Positions 19,291 through 28,208 of a DNA stretch of 64,000 bases are shown piece after piece. Position numbers and translations under genes: made by a program. Position 1 is the stretch's first letter, and each line of letters opens with the position of its first letter. The DNA comes from Paenibacillus sp. 1781tsa1 (lineage in GTDB: Bacteria > Bacillota > Bacilli > Paenibacillales > Paenibacillaceae). The stretch spans positions 6,324,001-6,388,000 of the forward strand of contig NZ_JAMYWY010000001.1 of the NCBI RefSeq assembly GCF_024159265.1, in the 5' to 3' direction. Below the pieces are notes generated by a model. The model was not told where the DNA came from. It was given only the letters and a program-made list of their open reading frames with translations, and did no database searches.

Positions 19291-20493
19291 TTACAGACCT
19301 GCTTGAGCTTTCAAAAGGTCTGCTTTGTCCACTTGCTCCCAAGGTACATCCAGATCTGTACGGCCGAAGTGACCGTATGCTGCTGTTTGTTTGTAGATTG
19401 GGCGACGCAGATCCAGCATACGAATGATGCCAGCCGGACGAAGATCGAAGTTGTTGCGCACAAGCTCAACCAATTTCTCTTCGCTGACTTTGCCAGTTCC
19501 GTATGTATCCACGTTGATCGATACCGGGTTGGCTACACCAATTGCATACGCGAGCTGGATTTCCACTTTGTCTGCAAGTCCTGCAGCTACAAGGTTTTTC
19601 GCTACGTAACGAGCCGCATATGCTGCGGAGCGGTCTACTTTTGTTGGATCTTTACCAGAGAACGCACCACCGCCGTGACGTGCATAACCGCCGTAGGTAT
19701 CTACGATGATTTTACGTCCAGTGAGGCCTGCATCTCCCTGAGGTCCGCCAATAACGAAACGTCCTGTTGGGTTGATGAAATATTTAGTCTGCTCATCCAG
19801 CAATTCCGCTGGAACGACAGGCAAGATGACATGTTCTTTGATATCTTTTTGGATCTGCGCAAGTGTAGTCTCTTCAGCGTGCTGAGTAGACACAACGATG
19901 GTATCCACACGTACCGGCTTGTCCCCGTCGTATTCAATCGTTACTTGCGTTTTACCATCCGGACGAAGATATTCCAATGTACCGTTCTTACGCACTTCCG
20001 CCAGACGGCGTGCGATACGGTGGGACAGAGCGATTGGCAAAGGCATAAGTTCAGGTGTTTCATTCGTTGCAAAACCGAACATCAGACCTTGGTCACCTGC
20101 ACCAATGTTTTCTGTTTCACGAGCGACTTGTTCCGGGTCACGATTCTCAAGCGCTGCGTTAACGCCTTGGGCAATATCAGCAGACTGCTCATTCAGAGAA
20201 GTCAGAACTGCACAAGTGTTATAATCAAAACCGAACTTGGCACGTGTGTAGCCAATATCCTTAATTGTATTACGAACGATGGACGGAATGTCCACGTATT
20301 CAGAAGCTGAACTGATTTCACCGATGACAAGCACTAAGCCTGTGGCTACGGAAACTTCGCAAGCTACGCGAGCATTGGGGTCGTTTGCAAGAAACGCGTC
20401 CAATACGGCGTCTGAGATCTGATCGCAGATTTTATCCGGATGTCCTTCAGTTACAGACTCCGATGTAAATAGATGCCGGCCTTTAACAGACAT
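19291..20493 (-). CDS. metK: S-adenosylmethionine synthetase
   Basis: 400 residues, the usual family length. Makes S-adenosylmethionine from methionine and ATP in the cytoplasm. Signature motifs are present: GHPDKICDQISDAVLDA at the N-terminus, GAGDQGLMFGFA at about 120, and the phosphate loop GGGAFSGKDPTKVDRSAAY at about 265. The ATG is preceded by GGGAGG. It is single-gene, with a promoter at 20696-20724 and a leader of about 195 bases in which I find no SAM (S-box) riboswitch. Confidence 0.98.
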   Translation of the reverse strand: MSVKGRHLFTSESVTEGHPDKICDQISDAVLDAFLANDPNARVACEVSVATGLVLVIGEISSASEYVDIPSIVRNTIKDIGYTRAKFGFDYNTCAVLTSLNEQSADIAQGVNAALENRDPEQVARETENIGAGDQGLMFGFATNETPELMPLPIALSHRIARRLAEVRKNGTLEYLRPDGKTQVTIEYDGDKPVRVDTIVVSTQHAEETTLAQIQKDIKEHVILPVVPAELLDEQTKYFINPTGRFVIGGPQGDAGLTGRKIIVDTYGGYARHGGGAFSGKDPTKVDRSAAYAARYVAKNLVAAGLADKVEIQLAYAIGVANPVSINVDTYGTGKVSEEKLVELVRNNFDLRPAGIIRMLDLRRPIYKQTAAYGHFGRTDLDVPWEQVDKADLLKAQAGL

Positions 20494-20657
20494 GAAGTTT
20501 CAACCTCCCATAACTAGTAGTATGGCGATTGCCCGAACAAAACATGACAGCGATTCGTTCACTGTACCCTCGAAGCTTTCCAAAATGGAATAAGGACCCT
20601 GGGTCCGCAGTTACGAAGATAAGGATTTTTCAGGTAATTGCCTCAAACGAAAATCAA

Positions 20658-20683
20658 CCTTTCCCTAGTGGAAAAGGTTGCAT
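20658..20683 (-). other. Hairpin at the 5' end of the metK leader
   Basis: Perfect-looking inverted repeat: minus strand CAACCTTTTCC and GGAAAGGTTG around a short loop, beginning about 6 bases after the predicted metK transcription start. It is followed only by GATTTTCGTTT, so it is a weak terminator at best; it may be a 5' stabilising stem, or end readthrough from the SASP gene. Confidence 0.55.
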
Positions 20684-20695
20684 ACCTCAAATGCC

Positions 20696-20724
20696 ATCTT
20701 AACGTATTTGTCAAGACGTGTCAA
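20696..20724 (-). promoter_or_regulatory. Sigma-A promoter of metK
   Basis: Minus strand TTGACA (20719-20724), 17-base spacer, TAAGAT (20696-20701). A perfect -35 with optimal spacing; predicted start near 20689. The leader to the metK ATG is about 195 bases. Confidence 0.7.
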
Positions 20725-20748
20725 ACGAATTGGGGTAAGGAAAAAGCC

Positions 20749-21021
20749 CTATAAGTGCTGCTCTGCCTGACGAATTAGCCTTTTGGTGATCTCTCCACCA
20801 ACCGATCCATTCTCGCGGGAGGTCAGATGTCCCCACCCTTTGTATTGCCCATAAGAGTGATCACTCACTTCGCCCAGTTCAGATCCAAATTCTGTATCTG
20901 CACCAGCAAACCCTCTGCCACCATACCCCACATTGAGACCAAATTCTGCAGCAATCTCATACTTCATCTGATCCAGCATTTGACGACTTTCGGGTACCAC
21001 TTTGCGATTGCTTCTAGCCAT
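20749..21021 (-). CDS. Alpha/beta-type small acid-soluble spore protein, extended form
   Basis: 90 residues. Binds and protects DNA in the dormant spore core and is degraded at germination by the GPR protease. The two family signatures are present: LDQMKYEIAAEFGLN and NGSVGGEITKRLIRQAEQ. Classical members are 60-72 residues; this one has about 30 extra residues (45-72 region, Gly/Tyr rich) between the signatures. That insert contains TEFGSE, which resembles the second, gamma-type GPR recognition sequence. Ribosome site GGAGGT precedes the ATG. A forespore sigma-G promoter is expected but I could not place it confidently. Confidence 0.92.
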   Translation of the reverse strand: MARSNRKVVPESRQMLDQMKYEIAAEFGLNVGYGGRGFAGADTEFGSELGEVSDHSYGQYKGWGHLTSRENGSVGGEITKRLIRQAEQHL

Positions 21022-21168
21022 GTTCCTGCACCTCCATTAATTAATTATCAACAGTTATAGAGTGAGCAGGATCGAGGCTGGCTAGCCGTATTAATGTTTG
21101 TTAGAACTGGTTAATCTGCGCAAATGAAATGTATGACGAATGAATAATTCCTTTCACAGAAGCAAAAC

Positions 21169-21744
21169 CTATTTCAAAGTATATCCACCACGAACCATTA
21201 CGGTTAGGCTGTATTTGTTCCCATCCAATACCGTGATCCCCCGACCATCTCTTGGAAAAGAGAGCAGGTGATTGGTCGGCGCTGCCTGTCCATTCGTCAG
21301 GTCAATCCCGTCCGTCAGATCCGCTACACCATTCGTACCCTCACTGACGATCACAGCCTTGCCGCTACGTACGATGAACTCCGCGCCAGACTTACCGATC
21401 AGCTGTTGACCCGGCTTCACGGTTACGATCTCAACGGCATCAGAAGCACCTGAGACCAGTGGAGGAAGCGAAGTATCTCCAACTGTACTACCGGAGTTCC
21501 CGGTTCCTGTAGAGCCGGAATTGTTACCTGATGAATTACCAGAACCTGTGCTAACACCGCCACCCAATGCTTTTTGAATCTGCTGGTCTACATAACTCTT
21601 CGTTACAACTGGATCATCTGCTGTTCCTGGCTGACTTGTCCCTGCACCGATGGCTGTATTGCTGTATACCGACCCAACCCACACGCCAACACCAATCGCG
21701 AGCGCAGCAAGGGATACTTTCATATAAGGTTTCATGTGAATCAT
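21169..21744 (-). CDS. Secreted low-complexity-linker protein, unknown function
   Basis: 191 residues. The start has two in-frame ATGs (21744 and 21735) behind GAGGAGG. An N-terminal signal or anchor (VSLAALAIGVGVWVGSVYS) is followed by a predicted helix (VTKSYVDQQIQKAL), then a Ser/Gly/Asn linker (about 63-92). The C-terminal domain of about 95 residues is beta-rich (VEIVTVKPGQQLIGKSGAEF, FIVRSGKAVIVSEG, ADLTDGIDLTNGQAAPTNHLLSFPRDGRGI). The same 'RSGKA...DLT.G.....NHLL..PR' pattern occurs in other Gram-positive secreted proteins, as far as I recall, with no known activity. Single gene ahead of the SASP gene. Confidence 0.8.
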   Translation of the reverse strand: MIHMKPYMKVSLAALAIGVGVWVGSVYSNTAIGAGTSQPGTADDPVVTKSYVDQQIQKALGGGVSTGSGNSSGNNSGSTGTGNSGSTVGDTSLPPLVSGASDAVEIVTVKPGQQLIGKSGAEFIVRSGKAVIVSEGTNGVADLTDGIDLTNGQAAPTNHLLSFPRDGRGITVLDGNKYSLTVMVRGGYTLK

Positions 21745-21804
21745 TTTCCTCCTCTGGTAATCTATTAACTTTAACTATAGAGAAAAAATAGGGATGCGAC
21801 AAGC

Positions 21805-21840
21805 AAAACCTCGTTTCCATTGGGGTGGAAACGAGGTTTT
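21805..21840 (-). terminator. Terminator of the 21876-24476 gene
   Basis: Near-perfect stem AAAACCTCGTTTCCA/TGGAAACGAGGTTTT with a CCCCAA loop, about 36 bases past the stop. Because the arms begin with A4 and end with T4 it could act in both directions. Confidence 0.85.
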
Positions 21841-21875
21841 GTGGACAAATTTAACGATTATTTGAATCTATCCAT

Positions 21876-24476
21876 CTATCTTATATCGACGGGTTCTTCC
21901 TTCGGAAGTTTGGTCAGGTCATATCCGTAGCTTTGTTCCGCAAGACGAAGACGTTGTCCCTGGAACTGATCATCTACGCTTAAGCGATACGAACCGCCAC
22001 GCAGCTTCTCGAAGAAGCTGTCTTCTACGCTCCAACTCAGTGTCTGGTTGGTTCCCACTTTCAGATCGGTTCCCAAAGTCAACTCTTTCTCATATGATTT
22101 GCCTGCTTGATCCGTCATTGTAAGGATTAACTTATGCTCGTTCTCGCCCATCTCAATCTCTTCATTACGTGATAAGCTGTAATTCATCTCGATCTGTACA
22201 GACGAGCTGCCTGCCAGATATGCTCTCACACTGTTGGCAGTCCAGGAGTAAGGATAGAGATCAATATTGGTTAACGAGCCTTGAACACTAATGGAGGTTG
22301 GCGGTACTTCGAATGCCAGAGCATTCACATAAGCAGTCGCTTCCCCTTCACCCGTTACAAACTTGCTGTCTGCAACGCCCTCGCCCACGATGAGACGCAC
22401 GTCGGAGAACGTAACAGACTTCGGAATCTTAGCCCAGAACGTAACAATCGACTTCTGACCCGGACCAGGCAGACGCTCTGCTTGCTTCGCAGTTGCTCTG
22501 TAATACTGGCCATCCGCTGTTTTGAAGTAACCTACCAGTTTGCCAAGCCCACTCTGACGAAGTGATTTGTTTGTCATCTCAAATTCGGTATATACGATGT
22601 CCGATGACGTTCCCGGATAACGTATCGTTCTGCGCACACCCATTTCGGTCTCTTTATCAGCTGTGCCCGATGTGTATGTCTTGCCGTTTCCGACATAAGA
22701 TAACGGTGGAATTAATCCAGATGTATTTAACGTGATCCATTCATTCGTTTCTTCTTCACTAACTTTTTCATTCAAACTAAGTTCCAGACGAGATATACGT
22801 AATTCAGAAGGAATCTTGGTCAACAGATAAGCCTCGGTTGTCATACCGGCTCCAAGTAGCTTGCCACTTTGTGTGTAGATTAGCTTCTTGTCTCCTTCAA
22901 TCTCAGCAGAATCAATCATAAACATCGCTTCAAGCTCAGGAAGCTGTACCGTTTTGGTACCTGCATTACGAATGGTTACTTTGGCAGCAACAATATCACT
23001 ATCCAACCACGGCAGACGCTGTAACGATCCAAAAGACACACCAAATGTACCTTTGTTATTCTTAATCACGGTCTCAGTCGTTAAGCCATCCCCACTGGAT
23101 ACCGATTCAGGAATGGCATATACACCTACAGGATAGGAAAAAACAAATCCATTGGTTGGAGAAGAAGCTGTTGCTGACTCTGTACTTTCATTTTTGTCAA
23201 CCGGACTCATTACATAGAGCTTAATCTTTTTGGTATCCCCATCACCCTGAAGGGTTGCACTGAGCTTAATTGTCTTGATATCGCCTGGGTTCAACTTCAA
23301 TGTATCCAGTGCTTTGGTTTCAATCGGATAGACTGTGCCGTCGTTATTCCGTACCTCAAAGGTATATGTTGGCACCTTAATGGCTTTCTTGCCTTCATTC
23401 TTGAGCTTCATTTGAAGGTTAAGACTATACTCACCATCATCAATTCGAACTTTGGCAGATTCAAGCAATGTGGACAGTCGTTGTCCTTCAACCGATATAA
23501 TGTTTGGTTGATTGGCAGCAACCTCTACATTCGTCTTGCTAGCCTCTGGCAATTGCAGTGCAGCAACAGGCAGAACACTCTTCTCTTCACCCTGTTCTTC
23601 TACCAGCAACAACTCAGACTTTTGCAGCTTCACTGACGTTGGGAGAGATGCCATCAGACTGAGCGCCTTATTAGCTTGAGCCTGAATGCTAACATTCGTA
23701 CTGTCTTTATCCGGAGTTAAAGGATAGTTCGTGCCACTTGGCGTACGTAAGATCCATTTGATATTCGGATTTTCAAGCAATTTATAACTAATATTGTTTA
23801 AATTCACGCCAATTTTCACATACTGTTTCTTATCTTCACCTGGAAACACTTTAATGCCTGATACTTTCACCTTCACCGCAGAGTCGCTTAGACGAACTGT
23901 CTTTGGTTTACCTACAGGTGTGGTAATGCTATAGGATGCGGGCACGTTAAACTTACCCAGCGTACGTTCATAGTTAGCTTGACTGAAATCCCATTTCACG
24001 ATGAGGAAGTTCAGATCACTGAGTTTCACTTCGCGACCCACTTTCATGACATAGGTTAGGTCAACCGTTGATCCAGGCGCGACTGTTTTCTTTTCCTGAT
24101 CTTTTGCAATCAGTTTGGGCGAGAACGATGTTCCACCCTTGGTTTTCACTTTGCTCCAGTAATCGAGCATCATCATTGGGGTGCTGTCATTGTTTTTATA
24201 AGACAATGTATACGTTACCACATTGCCATCATCCTGTGCCAAGATATTTACATCTGTTAATCTTACGGAACTTCGTGCTGTCACTTTAACAGCGGATAGG
24301 TTGCCGAGTGTATGTACAACCTTTTTCGTGGTTGATGTCGTTTTCTTCGATGTACTGCTATTGGAACTGGTGGCAGACGTTTTATTGGTTGTGCTCGCTG
24401 CCATAGCGATGCCAGCTGTTGAACTGATTAACAACGCACTTGCGAGCAAGCTCACAAACATTTTCTTTTGATTCAC
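21876..24476 (-). CDS. Large secreted protein, unknown function, next to the S-layer gene
   Basis: 866 residues from the GTG at 24476 (VNQKKMFVSLLASALLISS), 7 bases after GGGAGG; the frame extends to 24644 without a ribosome site. Signal peptide ends near GIAMA; a Thr/Ser/Lys low-complexity stretch (residues about 25-55) follows. The mature part consists of repeated beta-sandwich-like units of about 110-130 residues. Recurring patterns are YTLSYKNNDSTPMMMLDYWSK, LQMKLKNEGKKAIKVPTYTFEV and VTIRNAGTKTVQLPELEAMF: beta strands with buried Asn/Lys turns, as in DUF11- or transglutaminase-adjacent immunoglobulin-like domains. No SLH, LPXTG or catalytic motif is visible. Location suggests a surface accessory protein. 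Confidence 0.8.
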   Translation of the reverse strand: MNQKKMFVSLLASALLISSTAGIAMAASTTNKTSATSSNSSTSKKTTSTTKKVVHTLGNLSAVKVTARSSVRLTDVNILAQDDGNVVTYTLSYKNNDSTPMMMLDYWSKVKTKGGTSFSPKLIAKDQEKKTVAPGSTVDLTYVMKVGREVKLSDLNFLIVKWDFSQANYERTLGKFNVPASYSITTPVGKPKTVRLSDSAVKVKVSGIKVFPGEDKKQYVKIGVNLNNISYKLLENPNIKWILRTPSGTNYPLTPDKDSTNVSIQAQANKALSLMASLPTSVKLQKSELLLVEEQGEEKSVLPVAALQLPEASKTNVEVAANQPNIISVEGQRLSTLLESAKVRIDDGEYSLNLQMKLKNEGKKAIKVPTYTFEVRNNDGTVYPIETKALDTLKLNPGDIKTIKLSATLQGDGDTKKIKLYVMSPVDKNESTESATASSPTNGFVFSYPVGVYAIPESVSSGDGLTTETVIKNNKGTFGVSFGSLQRLPWLDSDIVAAKVTIRNAGTKTVQLPELEAMFMIDSAEIEGDKKLIYTQSGKLLGAGMTTEAYLLTKIPSELRISRLELSLNEKVSEEETNEWITLNTSGLIPPLSYVGNGKTYTSGTADKETEMGVRRTIRYPGTSSDIVYTEFEMTNKSLRQSGLGKLVGYFKTADGQYYRATAKQAERLPGPGQKSIVTFWAKIPKSVTFSDVRLIVGEGVADSKFVTGEGEATAYVNALAFEVPPTSISVQGSLTNIDLYPYSWTANSVRAYLAGSSSVQIEMNYSLSRNEEIEMGENEHKLILTMTDQAGKSYEKELTLGTDLKVGTNQTLSWSVEDSFFEKLRGGSYRLSVDDQFQGQRLRLAEQSYGYDLTKLPKEEPVDIR

Positions 24477-24539
24477 TTCCAAACCTCCCATAAGTTGCTT
24501 GTTGCTATATAGTATAAACGTTTGGGAAGGGAAGAAAGT

Positions 24540-24585
24540 TACGATGTTGTTGTGTTTTATCCGCTCACAAGTATAAGACATCGTA
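24540..24585 (-). promoter_or_regulatory. Inverted repeat enclosing a lac-operator-like core
   Basis: Eight-base perfect arms TACGATGT (24540-24547) and ACATCGTA (24578-24585) enclose, on the minus strand, TTGTGAGCGGATAA (24557-24570), identical over 14 bases to the core of the E. coli lac operator. It lies 64-109 bases upstream of the 21876-24476 start. It may be a binding site of a LacI-family regulator, or coincidence. Confidence 0.3.
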
Positions 24586-24602
24586 GCTCGTCTTTTATAT
24601 TC

Positions 24603-24638
24603 AAAAAAAGAGTCCATCATTAAAGATGGACTCTTTTT
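24603..24638 (-). terminator. Terminator of the S-layer gene
   Basis: Minus strand stem AAAGAGTCCATC/GATGGACTCTTT with a six-base loop and a T-rich tail, 13 bases past the S-layer stop codon. Confidence 0.9.
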
Positions 24639-24650
24639 AAACAATACAGC

Positions 24651-27623
24651 TTAGTAAGTCAAAGCAGTTGGGTCTACTGTAAGATTAACATTTACTGCTT
24701 TTGTGAAGCTTTCAGCAGCATTGTCTTTCAAATCAGTTACAACTTTAGCATCAGTATTGAAAGGTTTCAAGAATACTTCAACAAGTTGTTTGTCAGTAAT
24801 TTTGTTACCTTCAACGCCGTTGAAGAGAACAACCAAATTACCATTAGCATCTGCTTCTGCTCCGAGAACAGTAACATCTTTACCTTCTACACGAACAGTA
24901 AATGCAGCAGGGCTAGATTGAACTTTAAGTTTTTCGTTGAACTCTACTGTAGCAGAGAACACATTAGTTTGACCAGCAACTGTCGCCTTAGCAACTGTTA
25001 ATACAGAATCTTCAGCAACTTTTGGTGCAATTTTGTCAGCCAATGTTGGGGCATTTGCATCAATAACAGTACCGAACGCATTTTGGGACGTAGGGTTAGG
25101 TCTGATTACAAATGTAGCACCAGTCAAGTCAGCAACAAATTTAGTGTTCAATTTCAAAGTAGCAACTGTTTTACCGTCTACAACTGTTGTATCAGTTACA
25201 GTTACAGTGTTACCATTTACTGTGAAATCATTAGCATCTACGCTAGACAAAGTGCTGGAGAAAGTAACTTTCAAAGTATCAAGAGCTGTAGCTTCAGCTT
25301 TTTCAGCTACCACTTTCAGATCTACTTTAGGTTTAACTTGTGTATAAACCAAGTAGTCAGAACCAGCATAGTTACCATTAGTATCTGCTACAGTTGCAAT
25401 ACGCAATCCCAAAGTGTTGCCAGAGATTGGATTGTCTGAACGTGGCAATGTGATTCTTACTGTTTCAGCATTTACCAATTCAACTTTGGAATCAGACGGG
25501 ATTGGTCTGAAAGTCCCAGCGTTTGTATTAGCGTCAAAGTTAGTAGCGTAGTTATATTTGTTAACCTGTGTTACATCTCCTGCACCGCTAACAGCCATAG
25601 CTTTGCTGAATTGAACATAGATCACAGCATCATATTTAGTTCCTGCTTGTGACTCTTCAACCCAAGTAGAAGTTACAACTGGTTTAACAGCGTTAGAAAC
25701 ATCAACAACTGTAGTGTAAGGGAGCATTGTATTAGCAATTGAAGCTGTGTCGCGTACTCCAGCTACTTCAATTGTGTATTTACCTGCATCCAGTTTACCA
25801 AGCAAAGTGAAGCTAGCTTTTTTAGTTGTAGTATCATAGCTTACTGTCACAGCTGGGTGACCATTTGAATCAAGACCTTTACCTACAACAACTTTACCAG
25901 CAGAGTCTTTAATAGTGTAGTTGCTTGGTTTGCGAGCATCATCACCAATTACATTTTTGCTGAACTCAAATGTAAATTTGTGTGCAGAATCATTGTTAGT
26001 CAATTCAGTTTTAACACCTACAACCGCTGGTCTTTGTGTATCCAGAACTGGAGTAACTTTAACTTCGCGATTTGCAGAGTTATTGCTGTAGTCAGTTACA
26101 TTTTGGAAATAAACTGTGTTTTCAGACAAGCTCAACTTTTGGTCGAATACCAGTTTAACAGTATCATCTTTAATAGTTACAGAGCTTGCAGTGTAACCAG
26201 ATGTAGTGTGATAAACAGTACCTACGGATTTGATGGATTCGTTAAATTTAACTTCAACTTCAGTCAAATCAGTTGTTTTTACAGAAACCACTTCTGGTGC
26301 AGTAGTATCTTCAGCTACTGTGAAATCTTTTTCATCAGAAGCAATTTTAAATCCTGCGAAATCTTCTACATTGCTTACAGTCAACTTGTGGTTACCAACT
26401 GGAAGATCAGTAGTGATGATTGCAGTATTAGGATAAGAATACTTCACGGATCCGGAAACAGCGTTACCGTTGATACGGAAGTTAGAAGTAGTATTAACAG
26501 TCGATTGTTTAACCGGCTCAGAGAATACGACTTTGAATGCTTTAGTTCCAAGTCCAGTTACGGATTCAACTGTAGGAATAGTAGTATCTACAGGAGTGAA
26601 CTTAACTTTATCATCAAAAGTTTTTGTTTCATTAGCATTTTTCACGTTAACAGCGATAGTGTACTCTTTTTGTCTGTCAAGAGTATCAGCTGCATCTTGA
26701 TCCAACAACAGAGTTACAGTTTTCTTATCAGCGGAAAGTGTAGCGGAATCAAAGCTAAATCCGTCGATAGTGTAATTTTTTACATTTGTTGCAGAAGCTT
26801 CTTGAACTTCACCATCAAATGCTACTGTAATTTCTTTGTAGTTGTTAGCAGATACGCTTTGAACTTTAGTCGCTGCAGTTACTACATAAGTAACTTTCTC
26901 AGTGAACTCTTTATCTTTGTAAGTGAATTTCACTTCAGTTTCTTTGTTAGCTTCAAGAGCTTTATCCAAAGTTACTTTTACAGTTTCGCCGTCGCTGATT
27001 TTGAACTCAACTACTTTACCAGCTTCAGTTACTGTGTAAGATTCTACTTTCAAGCTTTGAGCTTGATCGATAGAGTAAGCTGCACCTACCAACAATTCGC
27101 GGGAAGCATTGCCAGAGAAGTTAGCGTTAGCGTCGATCAGACCTGCGTTGATCGCTGCTTGAACATAACCTTTAGCCCATGCTGCTGCATTGTTGTTAGT
27201 TTCAGTTGGGATTTCAAGATCAAGTGCACGAGTCAAGATTGTAGCCATTTCAGCTACTGTCACTTTACCATTGAAGTCGAAGATTTTTTTCTCTACGTTT
27301 TTACCTTCCATGATACCCGCAGCAGTTACTGCTTCGATGTAAGGTACAGCCCAGTTTTTAGCTGTGTAGTTTTTGTCGTTGTAAGAAAGAGTTCCAGTGA
27401 TCTCTTTCAGACCGAGCAATTTAGTGATAACTTTTGCGAACTCAGCGCGAGTCATCTCTTTGTCCAGACCAGCTGTGCCATCTGGGTAACCATTGAAGAT
27501 ACCTTTTGCTTTCAATGCATCAAACTGTTGTTGTGGTGTTACTGCTGTGTCACCGAATGCTACAGATGCAAACATTGAGAATGCCATTGCTGTAGACAGT
27601 GCTACGGATAAAATTTTCTTCAT
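24651..27623 (-). CDS. S-layer protein with N-terminal SLH domains
   Basis: 990 residues from the ATG at 27623 (MKKILSVALSTAMAFSMFASVAFG), with AAGGAGG 13 bases upstream. After the signal peptide come three SLH modules (residues about 28-200): FDALKAKGIFNGYPDGTAGLDKEMTRAEFAKVI, IEAVTAAGIMEGK...VTVAEMATIL, and VQAAINAGLIDANANFSGNASRELL. The remaining about 790 residues are Thr/Val-rich Ig-like (SbsC/Big_5-like) domains with repeats such as VTLLLDQDAADTL and VESVTGLGTKAFKVVFSEPV. Highly biased codon use and a strong promoter with a roughly 200-base leader fit a very abundant protein. It should self-assemble on the cell surface and bind pyruvylated wall polymer made with CsaB. A second in-frame start at 27695 with its own AAAGGGGG exists. 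Confidence 0.93.
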   Translation of the reverse strand: MKKILSVALSTAMAFSMFASVAFGDTAVTPQQQFDALKAKGIFNGYPDGTAGLDKEMTRAEFAKVITKLLGLKEITGTLSYNDKNYTAKNWAVPYIEAVTAAGIMEGKNVEKKIFDFNGKVTVAEMATILTRALDLEIPTETNNNAAAWAKGYVQAAINAGLIDANANFSGNASRELLVGAAYSIDQAQSLKVESYTVTEAGKVVEFKISDGETVKVTLDKALEANKETEVKFTYKDKEFTEKVTYVVTAATKVQSVSANNYKEITVAFDGEVQEASATNVKNYTIDGFSFDSATLSADKKTVTLLLDQDAADTLDRQKEYTIAVNVKNANETKTFDDKVKFTPVDTTIPTVESVTGLGTKAFKVVFSEPVKQSTVNTTSNFRINGNAVSGSVKYSYPNTAIITTDLPVGNHKLTVSNVEDFAGFKIASDEKDFTVAEDTTAPEVVSVKTTDLTEVEVKFNESIKSVGTVYHTTSGYTASSVTIKDDTVKLVFDQKLSLSENTVYFQNVTDYSNNSANREVKVTPVLDTQRPAVVGVKTELTNNDSAHKFTFEFSKNVIGDDARKPSNYTIKDSAGKVVVGKGLDSNGHPAVTVSYDTTTKKASFTLLGKLDAGKYTIEVAGVRDTASIANTMLPYTTVVDVSNAVKPVVTSTWVEESQAGTKYDAVIYVQFSKAMAVSGAGDVTQVNKYNYATNFDANTNAGTFRPIPSDSKVELVNAETVRITLPRSDNPISGNTLGLRIATVADTNGNYAGSDYLVYTQVKPKVDLKVVAEKAEATALDTLKVTFSSTLSSVDANDFTVNGNTVTVTDTTVVDGKTVATLKLNTKFVADLTGATFVIRPNPTSQNAFGTVIDANAPTLADKIAPKVAEDSVLTVAKATVAGQTNVFSATVEFNEKLKVQSSPAAFTVRVEGKDVTVLGAEADANGNLVVLFNGVEGNKITDKQLVEVFLKPFNTDAKVVTDLKDNAAESFTKAVNVNLTVDPTALTY

Positions 27624-27834
27624 AACCTTTTTGTCTCCTCCTTGGGCGTTCATAACATTGGAATTTTCTTTAATAGGGTCGCTCGTATTCCTCATTCTAT
27701 TGTCGCACCCCCTTTCCAGAGTTATGAGCAAGTTAATATAAATGATGTCTGTGAGCATATCACAGAAACTTGTAAACAAGAGTAAAAGATAGAATCATAC
27801 GTAAATAGAGTAGTTTCCTAATCCTACCTTACGT

Positions 27835-27863
27835 ATTATACAATGGGTCTTCCGTGCCGTAAA
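27835..27863 (-). promoter_or_regulatory. Sigma-A promoter of the S-layer gene
   Basis: Minus strand TTTACG (27858-27863), 17-base spacer, perfect TATAAT (27835-27840). Predicted start near 27828, leaving about 205 bases of leader. The rest of the 585-bp gap 27624-28208 is A+T-rich; it also holds the inverted repeat TTAAAGG/CCTTTAA (about 28024-28045) and no supported gene. Confidence 0.65.
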
Positions 27864-28161
27864 GCAATTTTTTCTAATAAATAGACAAGATTCTTCACGA
27901 GGTCATTCTTGGTAAGTTGCCCAATGTTTTCGACTCTACATCTTAAACGCAGCAGATTTCAAAAAGTTGCGGATTCCTCAAAAAAAGTTTTGAATTTATT
28001 TATGTATTGATGCAGTGCGGGTCTTTAAAGGATTCAAAACCTTTAATGCAGTTGAATTAATGACGTATTTTCCGAAATCACCCTGCGTAAGGATTGATGT
28101 GGACGTTTATTTATACCCGTAATTTTCCACAATGAAGCGACAAATTCTACAAAATCGAAAA

Positions 28162-28190
28162 TAAAAAAAGAGGACCCTCTGGGCCCTCTT
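28162..28190 (-). terminator. Terminator of the 28209-28550 gene
   Basis: Minus strand hairpin AGAGGGCCC/GGGTCCTCT followed by seven T; 19 bases after the stop. Confidence 0.9.
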
Positions 28191-28208
28191 CTTCAAAGTA
28201 ACTATAAC

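Noticed and set aside
19303..20310. 335-codon plus-strand frame opposite metK
   Set aside because: Antisense to a clear metK with all family motifs; no independent evidence.
20494..20748. S-box (SAM-I) riboswitch upstream of metK
   Set aside because: None of the conserved blocks (AGAGNGGNGGAGGGA, GATGAANCC, GATAAGAG types) is present on the minus strand.
25980..27578. 532-codon open frame on the plus strand inside the S-layer gene
   Set aside because: It is the antisense shadow of a strongly biased, highly expressed gene; rich in Cys, Phe, Ser and Tyr, with no domain and no ribosome site.
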